From positions 1,224,152 through 1,248,377 of the forward strand of contig GG745342.1 of the NCBI GenBank assembly GCA_000151295.1: DNA of 24,226 nt, written 5' to 3'. The stretch is from Allomyces macrogynus ATCC 38327. Its lineage: Eukaryota; Blastocladiomycota; Blastocladiomycetes; Blastocladiales; Blastocladiaceae. The translations under genes and the position numbers were made by a program. Below the pieces are notes generated by a model, which searched no databases, was not told where the DNA came from, and was given only the letters and a program-made list of their open reading frames with translations. This document shows, one piece after another, positions 1-10,264 of the stretch; positions within the stretch are counted from its first letter, which is position 1; every line of letters begins with the position of its first letter.

Positions 1-184
1 ATCATCACATCGTAGTCTTGTACCGATTTCTCATGCAGACTTCTATCTTGTAGTGATCACACATAATCTGGCTATATTATCACATTTGTGTGTTATGTGA
101 CAGTCTTGAGTGACGAGATGGGCGCGACTGTCGTCGTGGCGGCTAATCCTGGTCCGAGCAACAATGCCGCGGCCGTGACGGTCG

Positions 185-1126
185 CTAGACGGGACTCGGG
201 ATCGCGGGCATGGGCAGCGCCACGGTCTCCGACTCACGGGCGGCCGCGGCGGCTGCTGCCGCTGCAGCCTCGGCCTGTGCGCGATCCGCGCGTTCCTTGG
301 CCTCGGCCGCTGCCGCAGCAATCCGCATCCGTTTCTGCGCGGCACGACGCTGCCTCGCGGCCGCAGCCGCCGCTTCGCGCTTGGCCTTGAGCGCCGCCTC
401 GCGGCGCTGTTCAGCGACGACAACATTCCATTGCCGTTTCTGCACCTCGACAATCCGTGCGCGCTTGACCTGGATCCGGTGCTCGAGGGCGCGACGCACG
501 TTCTCGGTCGCGTCGCCGAGCGTGCCTATCACTTGATCGGCCATCGACTGCGCAAGCTCGACCTCGCGCGCGCGGCGCCGCGTAATGTAGTCGATGATCG
601 CCGGCTGGATGACAGCGGCCGGGTAAGTGCGCACGGGGGTCGCTGCACGCGCGGCGTAAGGGGTCGCGTCGGGACTCGCGCAGCCGGCAATCGTGCCGGC
701 CGTGGGGCCCGACGACGTACGCGGTCCCGACGATGAGGAGGACGAGGCGGTGGCCGTGGTCGAGGCCGACGACCGCTTGCGCTTGACGCCGCGCGTGGCC
801 GACGTGGAAGCCGCGGGCGGCGGCGCCGATGGGTCGGTCAGAGCGAGCTGACGCGCGGCGACAGCTGCCGCAGACACGCGCGAGCGGCCGGTGGCCCCGG
901 TCGCGGACGACGCCGACGCGGGGGTGCGTGGCCGGCCGGACGCCGAACTGGCACCGTTGACCATGGTGGTGGGCGGGGTGCCCGGCGCGTTACCGGGCGG
1001 CGGGTTGAGCGAAAAGGACGTGACCACGGTCACGTCGCGTGCGGCCGCGGCCGCGGCGAGGGCGATGGCTGCCGACGAGGTGGGCTGCGGCGCCGTTGGC
1101 GGTATGGCGGATCGGCCAGGAGGCAT
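185..1126 (-). CDS. Ala-rich coiled-coil protein of unknown function (host)
   Basis: I do not recognise this 313-residue protein. The N-terminal half is low-complexity (Pro, Ala, Ser, Thr) with a basic KRKR cluster near residue 115 that could be a nuclear localisation signal, followed by a serine run. From about residue 175 it turns into a long charged helix rich in Arg, Lys, Glu and Ala, predicted by eye to be a coiled coil. An in-frame stop lies about 20 codons upstream of the first Met, so the start at 1126 is the first available unless an exon is missing. The orderly shift from disordered to coiled-coil composition argues for real coding, but GC-rich DNA makes long chance frames common. 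It is transcribed away from LYS9 across a roughly 1-kb gap. Confidence 0.5.
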   Translation of the reverse strand: MPPGRSAIPPTAPQPTSSAAIALAAAAAARDVTVVTSFSLNPPPGNAPGTPPTTMVNGASSASGRPRTPASASSATGATGRSRVSAAAVAARQLALTDPSAPPPAASTSATRGVKRKRSSASTTATASSSSSSGPRTSSGPTAGTIAGCASPDATPYAARAATPVRTYPAAVIQPAIIDYITRRRAREVELAQSMADQVIGTLGDATENVRRALEHRIQVKRARIVEVQKRQWNVVVAEQRREAALKAKREAAAAAARQRRAAQKRMRIAAAAAEAKERADRAQAEAAAAAAAAAARESETVALPMPAIPSPV

Positions 1127-2167
1127 GGTTGGTAGCGGCGGAGGTGGTCGAAGTGGTTGACAAGCCGAAGCTGGCGGGCGCGATCACGACAGGCCAACCG
1201 TGCTGATTTGGCTTGGGCTTGGCCTTGTGCTGGTGTCCGTTCTTAGCTGGGCGCTTGAAGGAACCGACAAGACCAAAGGCGCGCCTGGGAGATTGGAAGG
1301 AGACAACGCGCGCGTCAGCAACAAAAGCGCGGGCAGAGCAGGGCCTCGTCGGGCGAGAGTCGAAGCAAGACGGACCGGCGCGGTCAAGCGTGCGGGCGAC
1401 GCGGGCGGCAGGGTCGTCTGGCGAGGCTGACGGCCGTGTGCGGGTCGCGGTGCGGTGGAGAGAGGGCGGGTGGGCGGCCGCGAGGTGTGCACGCCGGCGG
1501 CGCCGAGGTGGGAGCGCTGGTGTGCGGCGGCGGTTCGCCGGGCGGGACGCTGTGTTGCCGTGTCGGTCGCGGTGCGATTGCAGGCAGTCGTGGGCTACGG
1601 TCAGGTTGGTGGTAGGGGTGGGGGTCGGTGGGCGACGCTGCGCGGGAGGATCGAGGAGCGCGGCGGGATGGCGCGGGCCTTTGCGGGCGCCGAGTGCGGC
1701 ATGCCGTGGGCGTGGTTGCGCCGTGGGGTCGGCATGGTTGCGCACGACGAGCTCGGTCGGCTTTCGCTGGGCGGTCGTGCGCGGCTGTGGTGGAGGTGAT
1801 CTGGCACGTCCACGAGGGCGCGAGGGCGAAAGAGGCGGCCGACGCTTCTCCAAATCAAGCATACGCTGCCTCGTCTGCCGCCGCGCACGCCCGTCGGCTG
1901 CCACACACATCGCAGCGTGTTGCGGCTTCCTGCCTGAACTGATCGAGCAAGATCATCTGCTCGGCCGACCCCCGTCCCATCGCGAATCGCCGACTCGTGC
2001 CTCTCGATCGTCCTGCCGCGGGTCCCGCCGCGCTCCTCTCGGTCCATCGCCCCACGCAGGCTTGCCCATCGCCGGCCCCATAAATACCGCGCGCGCCCCC
2101 GCCCGCCGCCGTGCTCGTGTCGCGCTCCTCCTTGCTCTTGCTCGCTCGCCTGTCCCAATCAACCAAC
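1127..2167. other. Intergenic region between divergent host genes
   Basis: About 1 kb of GC-rich DNA separates the coiled-coil gene from LYS9. Several long frames cross it on both strands, but their translations are Arg/Gly/Pro-rich without domain-like pattern, as expected from chance frames in GC-rich sequence. I see no RNA gene. It probably holds promoters for both flanking genes. Confidence 0.5.
2080..2086 (+). promoter_or_regulatory. TATA-like box upstream of LYS9
   Basis: ATAAATA stands out in otherwise GC-rich sequence about 80 bases before the LYS9 ATG at 2168. Spacing fits a TATA box with a short 5' leader. Called from sequence alone. Confidence 0.4.
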
Positions 2168-3778
2168 ATGGTGAAGTACGGCTCTCGACCACGATCACCA
2201 GCACCATGACATGAAAGAACCAACGCTGATCACACGCGCGTCGACAGGAAGATTCTCCTGCTCGGGTCCGGCTACGTTGCGCGGCCCTGCGCCGACTACC
2301 TCCTGCGTCGAGACGACAACCGCTTGACCGTCGGTACGGCCATCGCATCGCCATTTTAGACCTGCTCTGGTCTGTGCACGCGCGCGAACCACGCGACTGA
2401 CCCTCCCCCGCTCGCTGGCTCCGCTCTCCTCCAGCTTCGCGCCGTATTGAGCGCGCGCGCGCCCTGTGCCCGACGCACAAGAACGCAACCGCCATCTCGC
2501 TCGACGTCGCTGACCCGGCTGCGCTCTCGCGCGCCGTCGCGGAGCACGACCTCGTCATTTCGCTCGTGCCCTACACGCTGCACGCGCAGGTCATCAAGGC
2601 CGCCATCGAGCACAAGAAGCATGTCGTGACCACCTCCTACATTTCGCCCGCCATGGCCGAACTGCACGAGGCTGCGGTCAAGGCCGGCATCACTGTCTTC
2701 AACGAGATTGGCGTCGACCCGGGTGTTGACCACCTTTACGCGCTCAAGACCATTTGGGAGACGCACGAGGCAGGCGGCAAGGTACAGATTCCCTCATTGA
2801 TGCGTCATTTTTCGACCTACGACGTGCGAGATCAGCAGACTGACCATGTCAAATCGCTTGGTTTAGATGGTCCACTTCACCTCCTACTGCGGCGGTCTGC
2901 CAGCGCCCGAATGCTCCAACAACCCGCTCGGCTACAAGTTCTCGTGGTCGTCGCGCGGCGTGCTGCTCGCTCTGCGCAACGCCGCCAAGTACATTGAGAA
3001 CGGCAAGGAAAAGGTGATCCCGGGCCCGGAGCTGCTCAAGTCGGCCAAGCCCATCTGGACGGGCTACCCGGCGTTTGCGTTTGAGGGCTACCCGAACCGC
3101 GACTCCACGCCCTACGACGTTCGGTACGGCATCCCCGAGGCGCAGACGATTCTGCGCGGTACGCTCCGGTACCAAGGGTTCCCTGAATTCATGCAGGCCA
3201 TGGTCGACCTCGGGTTCCTCGACGACGCCGAGCGCCCGTTCCTCGTCGAGGCCAGTGGGGCCAAGTCGTGGCGCGCCGTGCTCTCGTCGATGCTGGGTCT
3301 GCCTGCGGACGCGACAACCGATGCGCTCGAGCGTGCCGTGGTTGCCAAGGCCAAGCCCGCCGACGCCGCGGCCACGCAGCGCTTGCTCGATGGCATGCGG
3401 TGGATTGGTTTGTTTGACGCGTCGGCGGCCGCCCCACTGCGTGGGAACCCGCTCGACTCACTGTGCGCGACGCTCGAGGCCAAGATGCAGTACGCCGACG
3501 GCGAGCGCGATATGGTCTTTTTGCAGCACCGGTTTGAGATTCAGACCAAGGACGGTGCGAGGAAGACGATCACGTCGACGCTCGTCGAGTACGGCACCGA
3601 GCAGGCCTCGGCCATGGCCAAGACGGTTGGTGTGCCGTGCGGTGTTGCCACGCAATTGGTGCTCGACGGCGTCATCAACACGCGCGGTGTGATTGCGCCG
3701 ATGACGCGCGAGACGGTGTTCCCGCTGATTCGCGAGCTGGAAAAGGAGGACATTGTCATGCACGAGGTCACCTACTAG
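2168..3778 (+). CDS. LYS9: Saccharopine dehydrogenase (NADP+, L-glutamate-forming), saccharopine reductase
   Basis: This enzyme makes saccharopine from alpha-aminoadipate semialdehyde and glutamate, the penultimate step of fungal lysine synthesis. Four exons are read: 2168-2175, 2248-2333, 2435-2781 and 2867-3778, joined in frame to 450 residues, close to the yeast enzyme. Introns 2176-2247, 2334-2434 and 2782-2866 are GT..AG with CTGAT or CTGAC branch sites. The N-terminus reads KKILLLGSGYVARP, a Rossmann nucleotide-binding loop (GxGxVA). Family hallmarks follow: SLVPYTLH, NEIGVDPGVDHLYA, then SYCGGLPAPE and NPLGYKFSWSSRGVLLA in exon 4. The first exon is only 8 bases; the start is fixed because joining it restores the canonical N-terminus. 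A stand-alone reductase with no fused lysine-ketoglutarate reductase domain points to a fungal host. It converges with ARPC1. Confidence 0.96.
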
Positions 3779-4121
3779 ACCGTTGTGGCAATGTCGTTGA
3801 GCAGTAAAGGAAATACATTTTCTAGTCGTGTAATTATCACGAGGATCGCATGAACTGGTCGATTTGGCGCACCGGTCTTCGGCTCTCCGTCTTGTGCCCC
3901 TTTCCTTCCGTCGTTGTTCAAGAGCAGAACGGGCTCATAATTGTCATTGCCATGATCTGACAACATTTTTGGCGCGCTGTGATGGGTGGACAACGAGAGA
4001 CGCGGACAGAGAGAGAGATAGAGAGAGAGTAACAAAATCTCTTCATCGTTAACCGCAACAAACGATGCGACATCCTCACTCCACGCCTCAAGCATGACGC
4101 GACACGGCCTCGACCCACTTT
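3779..4121. other. Intergenic region between convergent LYS9 and ARPC1, with GA microsatellite
   Basis: This 343-base gap holds the two 3' untranslated regions. A GA-rich simple repeat lies at about 4005-4029. No gene-like frame is convincing here. Confidence 0.6.
4005..4029 (+). repeat. GA dinucleotide microsatellite
   Basis: A run of GA/AG dinucleotides interrupted once by a T lies between two convergent genes. It is ordinary simple-sequence DNA. Confidence 0.8.
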
Positions 4122-5561
4122 TTATGCGAGCGCGAGCCGCTTGAGCGCCTCGTCCAGCGAGTGCCACAAGACAATTTTGCCATCGATGCCCGTCGTCACG
4201 TAGTGCGTCGGCGAGTACGGTTGAATGAGGCTAAAGAAACGTGGCCGCCGTGTCAGCGTCAGGGTGGGGAATCCACGGGCGGGTGGAAGGGAGGACAAGA
4301 GAAGCGCCAACATACGTGATCGAGTTTTGGTGCACGGTCGTGAGCTCCGTGTCCTGGTTGGCCTGCGTCGTGGCGCGCGAGTCCATGGCACGGAACTTGG
4401 CCAGCGCCGAGTTGCCGTGCGAGGTGCTGGCCTTTTTGCCTTCGTCGATCTTGCCAGCATAACGCCTGGGGCGGGTCGAACAACAAAGGTCAGAGACTTG
4501 CTGACGGGCAAAATCGGGCGAATGAGCGACGAGGAGGAAGTACCACTCGCCGTTGCCGTTGCCGACGAAGAGCACGGGCGTGCAGTCGTGGCCGACGGCC
4601 ACGACCTCTGTGTCGTTCAGCCACATGACGCCAAGGAGCGGCAGGAGCGTCGTCGGCACGGCAATCACTTGCGCGGTCGCGGGGTAGTAGACGTAGAAGC
4701 TCGAGTCGTGGGCTAGAAATTGATACGACCGCGCGATCAGCAATCATGACAGAGAGAACACAACCGCAGGACGACGGACCAACAAACGCGAGCGCGGTGC
4801 CATCGGGAGAAAAGGCCACGTCGTGCACCCACCCACACCCCTCGGGCCCAATGTCAGCGCAGATTGTGCCAAACGGCAACCGATCGCCCCACGGCGACGG
4901 CGCCGGCTTGGAGTCGAGCCCCTTGATGAATGCCGAGAGCACGCGCGCGCGGTTGTCGGCGCCCGCGGCAGCGAGCAGGACGTTGTTGGGGTGCCAGGCG
5001 ATGCGCAAGACGGTCGACCGCAACGGCTTCTTCAGGTGCTTGGCGACCCACCAGTCGTTATCCTGGTCAAAGTAGCACACTGAAACGCACTTGGCGCCCG
5101 AGGCGACGGCAAACTTGTCGCCCTTGGGAGACCAGCGTACATGCGTGGCCGAGCGGTTGATGCGCAACAGAACGAGCGCCGGGTCCCACTGATTGGTTTG
5201 CGCGTCCAATGACCAGACATAGCCGTTGCGGTCCTGCGAGCAGGTGACAAGCCGGTTGGTCGTGGGCGCCCAGTCGATGCCCGTGACGAGCGCCGTGTGT
5301 GAGGTGAGCGTGTGTGTGAGCGTCCACGAGTTGCCGGCGTCGAGCGCGTAGATGTGCACTTCGTTGGTGTTGGGGCACAGCGCAACCTCTGTTGGCGGTG
5401 ATGGGTGATGGTGGATCGACGTTGAGCACGCGTGGACTGGACGAAAGCGGGCGGGTGAACAAGGAGCGCGTGGTGCAGCGCGACTTACGCGAGCGATCGG
5501 CATTGAAGGCAAACGCCGAGACGGGGCCCGGCAGGCTCAGCAGCACTTGCGGGTTGGTCAT
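4122..5561 (-). CDS. ARPC1: Arp2/3 complex subunit 1 (ARPC1/p40, WD40 protein)
   Basis: ARPC1 is the WD40 beta-propeller subunit of the Arp2/3 complex, which nucleates branched actin filaments in the cytoplasm. Five exons on the minus strand (5489-5561, 4780-5388, 4544-4712, 4316-4465, 4122-4230) join in frame to 369 residues, the usual size. The introns are 5389-5488, 4713-4779, 4466-4543 and 4231-4315, all GT..AG. Diagnostic segments are CPNTNEVHIY, VTGIDWAPTTNRLVTCSQDR, VRWSPKGDKFAV, YFDQDNDWWVAKHLKKP, RSTVLRIAWHPNNVLLAAA, PSPWGDRLPFG, VAVGHDCTPVLF, TVHQNSIT and the final blade TTGIDGKIVLW. The start MTNPQVLLSLPGPVSAFAFN aligns with the known N-terminus. No frameshift is seen, so the gene looks functional. 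Confidence 0.95.
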
Positions 5562-6187
5562 GGCGGCGGCGGTGTTGGCGTTGGAGGGAAGGCGGACCGG
5601 CGCGGCACAGTGCCGTTGCAGTCGTCGATGGTGCGTTGGTCGAAGGGGAGGCGCGCGACACGGTCTGCCGCAAGTTGCAGGGCGTCTTGTCGCGTCGAAT
5701 GTTGGTTGCGGTCGTGGTCGTCGTCGCGGCTGCCTTCGTCGTAGGGCGCGTGCGGTGGGGCAGTCGCTTTGCGATGGTGCAGTGGCGGTTGGCGGAGAGC
5801 GACCTTGGCATGCCTGTGGCACGCGAAAGTGCACCCCCGTGGAATCCGCGTGGAACACGTGCCGAGAGCTTCTCAGAGAGTTTGCCTCGCAGCAGCCTCT
5901 CACCGCTGCTCTTGCCCGTTCTCGCCTGGTCGCGGTTGCCGCTGCGTGGCCGAGGTGGCAGCTCCATTCGGCTTCCTGACGCTCTGCACGCTGAGACGCG
6001 CAAGGATCGCATGGCCGAAGCAAGGATTCGGCGGGTTTGGCGGTGCAATGCGACCGTGCGGCTGCACATGCTTGGTCTCCCGCGTGCGCCGCCAACCGAC
6101 TGGATAGAAGCGATGCTGTCCGTGCCCAAAATGACGCCAATAAATATATTCCCAGGCAAGGGCTGCAATCTATCCACCCCAGCGCGA
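5562..6187. other. Upstream region of ARPC1 and downstream region of the insertase gene
   Basis: This 626-base stretch lies between two minus-strand genes. Long frames run through it on both strands, but they are shadows of the GC bias. A lone AT-rich TATATTTATT (minus strand, 6139-6150) could be a TATA box for ARPC1, which would imply a 5' leader of about 550 bases. I see no RNA gene. Confidence 0.4.
6139..6150 (-). promoter_or_regulatory. Possible TATA element upstream of ARPC1
   Basis: Read on the minus strand this is AATATATTTATT, the only AT-rich block between the two minus-strand genes. The alternative reading, AATAAA on the plus strand, would be a poly(A) signal but no plus-strand gene ends here. 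Confidence 0.3.
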
Positions 6188-7687
6188 CTACACAGAATCC
6201 TTGTTGCGGCGTGGGTCAGCGGCACGATCCGCGTCTGCGTTCGCTTGCTCAAGCTCCGCTTGACTGGCCAGGTACCGACGCGGCAACCAAATCTTGAATA
6301 CGACGTTTTGCACCACGGAAAACGCCGCCGAGGTGAACCAATACAGCACGACGCCCGCGGGCATAGCGTGCGCAATCGGCACCATGAGCACGGCCGTCGC
6401 GCGCATCATGTGCTTGATGACCGCGTGGCGCGTCCAGCCCACAGCAGGGGCTGCGGGTGTGGCCGGTGTTGCGGGAGCGTCGCTTGCGTCGCTTGCGGGT
6501 CCTGCGACGGTCGCGCTCGGCTCAACTGTCGGCGCCGTCTTCGATGCGGGTGGAGACGGCGGCGGGCTCAGCATCGACAGAGCGGCCAGTTCGACATTGG
6601 CCAGTTGCATCGCACCAAACGCGCACGCCGAGATCCATGTTGCGTCGGTCGCGGCCAAATGCGGCACAATCAAGTCGAGCAACGGGCCCGCGTCGGCATC
6701 GACCAAGGGCGCGGGTCCATAGTCGCGCACAAGCACCGACACGGGTTCCGTGCCGGGTACAGCGGCCATGCGACGCAGCGTCAAGGACATGGTGATCCAC
6801 AGCGGCGCCTGCGCGAGCGGGGCCAGTGCCGTGAAGAGCGGGCGCACGCCGTGGTCGTGGTAGAGCTCGCCAATTTTGCGCGCGTACTGGCGCTTGTACT
6901 GCGCGACAAACTGGTCGTAGGACAAGTTGGCCTGGCGCGACTCGGCGCGTACCTGGTGGGCAATGGCGCGCTCCCACGCGCGCAACAGCGGGCGCAACTG
7001 CACCATTTTCAGCGCGGTCTGGTGCTGGTAGACGGCGAGCGGCAGCGTGAGTGTGGACCGCAGCAGCACCGTCGTTGCGACAATCGCCGCGCCCCACCCG
7101 CCGCCGAGTGTGCGGTGCGCCGCGTCGAGAGCGAGGCCGGCGAGGTCGACGGGCGCCAGACCAAATGGCTCTGCCGGTGGCGACGGGTCGACATGGCTGG
7201 CAAATCGTCGAGCAAAGTCGGGGTTGGCACTGAGGTACGGCGCGGGCTCGGGCGCGGGGGCAGGCGCCAGGACGTGTTCTGGCGGCGGCATGCTGGCGGC
7301 GCAAGAACAGGCTGCAGCGACAGGCTGTTGAGAATCGAGTGCGGCGCGAGTGTTGCAGCAGGTCGCAATCGTCGTCGGGCTCGTGTGCGGGGAATGGCCG
7401 GCCAGCTGATCTTGGCCAAACACGACAGACTGATCAGGCGTGCCGTGCCATGAAAGGTGATCCGCACACCGTCGCCTTTCGCCTGCCGCTCGTCTGACTC
7501 TTGTCCCAACTGGCGGCAAAACGATGCAATGCCCATCGAGGACCAATCGCCATGACCAACCAACCGCGGCCCCCATGTCCTCTCTCGCAGCCCTCGCGTC
7601 GGCTCGCTCACATGGCCCTCTGCGGTTTCCGTGCGCAGCATCGGCCAGCCGGCCGGTCAATTTGGCGACGCGTCGCGTCATGTCCAC
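6188..7687 (-). CDS. COX18: Oxa1/YidC-family mitochondrial inner-membrane insertase, probably Cox18
   Basis: This family inserts proteins into the inner mitochondrial membrane; Cox18 exports the C-terminal part of cytochrome oxidase subunit 2. In the 499-residue frame the conserved region begins near residue 175 with a first membrane segment (GWGAAIVATTVLLRSTLTLP) followed by the basic LRPLL loop, a second core segment (HGVRPLFTALAPLAQAPLWI, then LTLRRMAAVPG), a third around ISACAFGAMQLANVEL, and two C-terminal segments (VLMVPIAHAMPAGVVLYW and FTSAAFSVVQNVVF). The tail after the last segment is only about 35 residues, shorter than the ribosome-binding tail of Oxa1, which favours Cox18. The start is uncertain: the first 130 residues look unlike a clean presequence, and a Met at 7291 or an unseen 5' exon are alternatives. 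A Pro/Ala/Thr-rich insert of about 40 residues precedes the fourth segment. Confidence 0.72.
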   Translation of the reverse strand: MDMTRRVAKLTGRLADAAHGNRRGPCERADARAAREDMGAAVGWSWRLVLDGHCIVLPPVGTRVRRAAGERRRCADHLSWHGTPDQSVVFGQDQLAGHSPHTSPTTIATCCNTRAALDSQQPVAAACSCAASMPPPEHVLAPAPAPEPAPYLSANPDFARRFASHVDPSPPAEPFGLAPVDLAGLALDAAHRTLGGGWGAAIVATTVLLRSTLTLPLAVYQHQTALKMVQLRPLLRAWERAIAHQVRAESRQANLSYDQFVAQYKRQYARKIGELYHDHGVRPLFTALAPLAQAPLWITMSLTLRRMAAVPGTEPVSVLVRDYGPAPLVDADAGPLLDLIVPHLAATDATWISACAFGAMQLANVELAALSMLSPPPSPPASKTAPTVEPSATVAGPASDASDAPATPATPAAPAVGWTRHAVIKHMMRATAVLMVPIAHAMPAGVVLYWFTSAAFSVVQNVVFKIWLPRRYLASQAELEQANADADRAADPRRNKDSV

Positions 7688-8286
7688 ACTAACTCGCGAC
7701 CCTGCGACCCCCGACCCCGCTACGGGTCATCGACGCGCTCTTGCCGCCGATTTCGGCACCTGCGGTTGCCGGTCGTCGGTTGGCAGTTGTCGGTTTGTGC
7801 TGCCCGTCCGTTCACTTCGCCGACACTTCCATTGCTGCCTTCAACTCACGGCGTCCGTGCTCGATGGATTGGGCGTCGTTGCGATGGCTCGAGGCGGGGC
7901 AACGGACCGGCAAAGGCGGTGTGAGCGGTGCGCGCACCGTGTGAGCAGCGGTCCACCCTCGCGTGCCTCTATTGACCCTCGTCCTTTCGGCACACGTCAA
8001 GGCAACGGCCACCAACGGTGAACGTCGCGTTGTTGCGCTCGCGAGCCGCCGTGCACCGCGACGTGCTCGCGTCACGCTGCGCCCGCTTCGCCATTGTGTG
8101 TCGTCTCGCTGCGGTGGGCGAGCTTGTCATTGTCATCGCCGCCGAGTTTGTTGCGCGGTCGCTCGCGGTCGCCTGGGCGTGGTCGCTGTGGCCGTCGCGA
8201 TTCTTGTGTCGGCGGCAGGGCGCACCTTCTCCCTCTTCCTGGCGCTGCGTGCTACTACTCTGTCCCGTCCCGACCAGTCTGCACCG
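7688..8286. other. Intergenic region between divergent host genes
   Basis: About 600 bases of GC-rich DNA lie between the insertase gene and the next plus-strand gene. The downstream gene's frame stays open back to 7963, but the translation before 8287 is Arg/Cys-rich and not protein-like, so I treat it as leader. I see no RNA gene. Confidence 0.4.
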
Positions 8287-10086
8287 ATGCACCAGCAATC
8301 GGCCCGCTTTGCTCCGCCAGCACCGACGAGGGCGTCGCGTCGCGATCGCGAACAAGCACGCCAATCCGGTTGCCCGCCCATTTCCCATCCGCTCGCATCG
8401 TCCATCGCCGCGTCCATGCCCGTGCGCGACTTTCAGCTGCTCGACACGCCGCTGACCTCGTCGCCATCGATCTCGCCTGCCGCGTCGCCTCCACCCGCGT
8501 TCCCTGATGCTGCACGTGCCTCGACCACGACGAGCACACCTTTCGGATGGCACCATCCCGTCCACGCACTCTCGGCGCTGCTCGCTCCGCACTGCGGTCC
8601 CGGACGCGCTGCACAGTACTCGGCTGCCGCGCTCTTGCCTGTGCTCTCGCATTCGGCCGCATATCGCGCCTTCAACCATCTTGTCGCGACGGGACTCGAG
8701 CACGCACACGCCGAGCGGTTGATTCGGGACTTTTTGGGCTGGCAGGTCGCGCTGCGCGAGAGTGGGGCTGCTGCCATGGCTGTAACAGTGGCATCGGCTA
8801 CTGCCGCCGCCGCCGTTGCGCCCGTGGATCGGTTAAAACCGACGGCGATTTCTGGATCGGATCGGACGACGACGGTCGCGGCGCCAGCGGGACCATCCAC
8901 GACGGTCGGAACGCCGCCGACTCCGCCGCCCGAGTGGATGTCGGCCATGATCGCACACGCTGCCGCGGCAGAATTTGGACCGCCGAATGGCGCTCCGCCA
9001 AGCGCCGCGGGCATGCCGCTGCACGCCGACGTCGTCTCGGCTCGACATTACCGCGCCGGCGGCGAACCGCCGTGTGGGGCACCCGCAGTCTCTCCGTCGT
9101 CCCACCCGTCCCCTTCAGCCATTCCCCCACCCACGCCTGCCACGTTTGACCCGCTGGTCGACGCGATTATGCCCGCTGTTCTCGCCGTGACCATGGCTTG
9201 GGCCCCCGACACACTGCGCGCACCGCGCGATTTGACTGCGTGGCGCCTGTGGACTGCACGGCATTTCGCCCCATCCGCCGTGATTCGGCACGCCGCGCAC
9301 CATCTCCCTCGTACCACAACCATTCCATCGCCATTGATTGCGCGGTACCTCGACGCGCACTTTCGCACGGCCAAGCTCGTCGAAGCGCATTGGGCCATTC
9401 CGTGGGCGCGCGCGAGCGTCGTTGCCACCGGGCCGACAGCGCTGCGCGCCGAGATCCCGGACGTGCTCGTGACGCAGCGGTACCTGGCCAGCACGGTCCT
9501 CATGACTAGCGACCTCGTCGTCAAGGTTGTTGACGGACTGGTGACCGAATGGGCCGTGGTTGTGCACCAGATCGACGAGTTGGTGCGTGCACCCGTCGTA
9601 GGGATGCGTGCGTTCCAGAGTAGCCCGCTCGTGTCACCGACTGGGCTGCCGCGTGCCGTGGAGCAGATTGTGCAGGTGAGTTTTTTTTGAACGGACCTGA
9701 ACCCAGTACCAGCAAACCGGACCTGACGGGCCCTTGGCTGTTCCCCCGTCTAGATGGCGCACGTCGTGGAGGCCATGATGCCAGTCGTCGAGTTAGCAAT
9801 ACACCAATCCAGTGGGCGGCCACTATGGGACATTGTTCCGCTCAGCGATCCCAAGCCGGTTCCACGCAACGTCTTTGTTGCTGCACCACCACCACCGACT
9901 TTCGGGTTGGGTCTCACCGATTCGTTGTACGGAAGCGGACTCGTCGACGATGAGGCAGGTCCGGCGAGTTTCGATCATTTTCACGACTGCGTTTCTGCAG
10001 TCTGCACGACTGACGTACTGATTTTTCGGACAGGACTGGGTGATAGCACCTTGAGTGGACCATGCCCGATGATTGCGATGCAATGA
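8287..10086 (+). CDS. Unrecognised Ala/Pro-rich protein, two exons (host)
   Basis: I do not recognise this gene. Exon 1 (8287-9675) and exon 2 (9754-10086) join in phase 0 to 573 residues; the intron 9676-9753 has GTGAGT at the donor, CTGAC as branch site and CTAG at the acceptor. The spliced product runs VEQIVQ into MAHVVEAMM, a continuous helix, which supports the splice. The protein has a disordered Ser/Pro/Thr-rich N-terminus, a helical block around FGWHHPVHALSALL to DFLGWQVAL, another Pro-rich linker, and a C-terminal helical region with TAWRLWTARHF and YLASTVLMTSDLVVKVVDG. No membrane segment or catalytic motif is evident. The start could instead be the Met at 8416 or, less likely, 7963. 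It is the last host gene before the inserted element. Confidence 0.62.
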
Positions 10087-10264
10087 TTCTGCGTTTGTCT
10101 AGTTCATTATAATCCATGATACGAAATACAGTTGAAACGTAGGGCGATGTATGCTGCTATCGTTGCAGCGAGTCGCAGCAGAGGAATGAATGGCTGGAAG
10201 TGATATATTCGGTTGGATCGAACCAAGGAGCAAACGTTGCTGTCACAGGGCCCCCAGCTGAGAG
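10087..10264. other. 3' flank of the last host gene, junction zone
   Basis: This is AT-richer sequence between the host stop codon and repeat A. It probably contains the host 3' untranslated region. I cannot place the exact host/insert boundary: no target-site duplication can be tested because the right end of the element is outside the window. Confidence 0.4.

Noticed and set aside
1..184. Possible CRISPR-like or telomeric sequence at the left edge
   Set aside because: There is no regular repeat; a short imperfect inverted pair (CACATAA/TTATGTG) is consistent with a 3' untranslated region.
990..1910. Minus-strand frame of 306 residues upstream of the coiled-coil gene
   Set aside because: Composition is Arg/Pro/Thr with no recognisable structure, and it overlaps the better-supported coiled-coil gene in another frame.
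1213..2214. Plus-strand frame of 333 residues in the LYS9 upstream region
   Set aside because: It overlaps the LYS9 start in another frame, has Arg/Gly/Ser-biased composition, and lacks any motif.
5636..7453. Long plus-strand frame of 605 residues opposite the insertase and ARPC1 upstream region
   Set aside because: It is antisense to the membrane-protein gene, is Arg/Cys-rich without domain pattern, and is explained by the high GC content.
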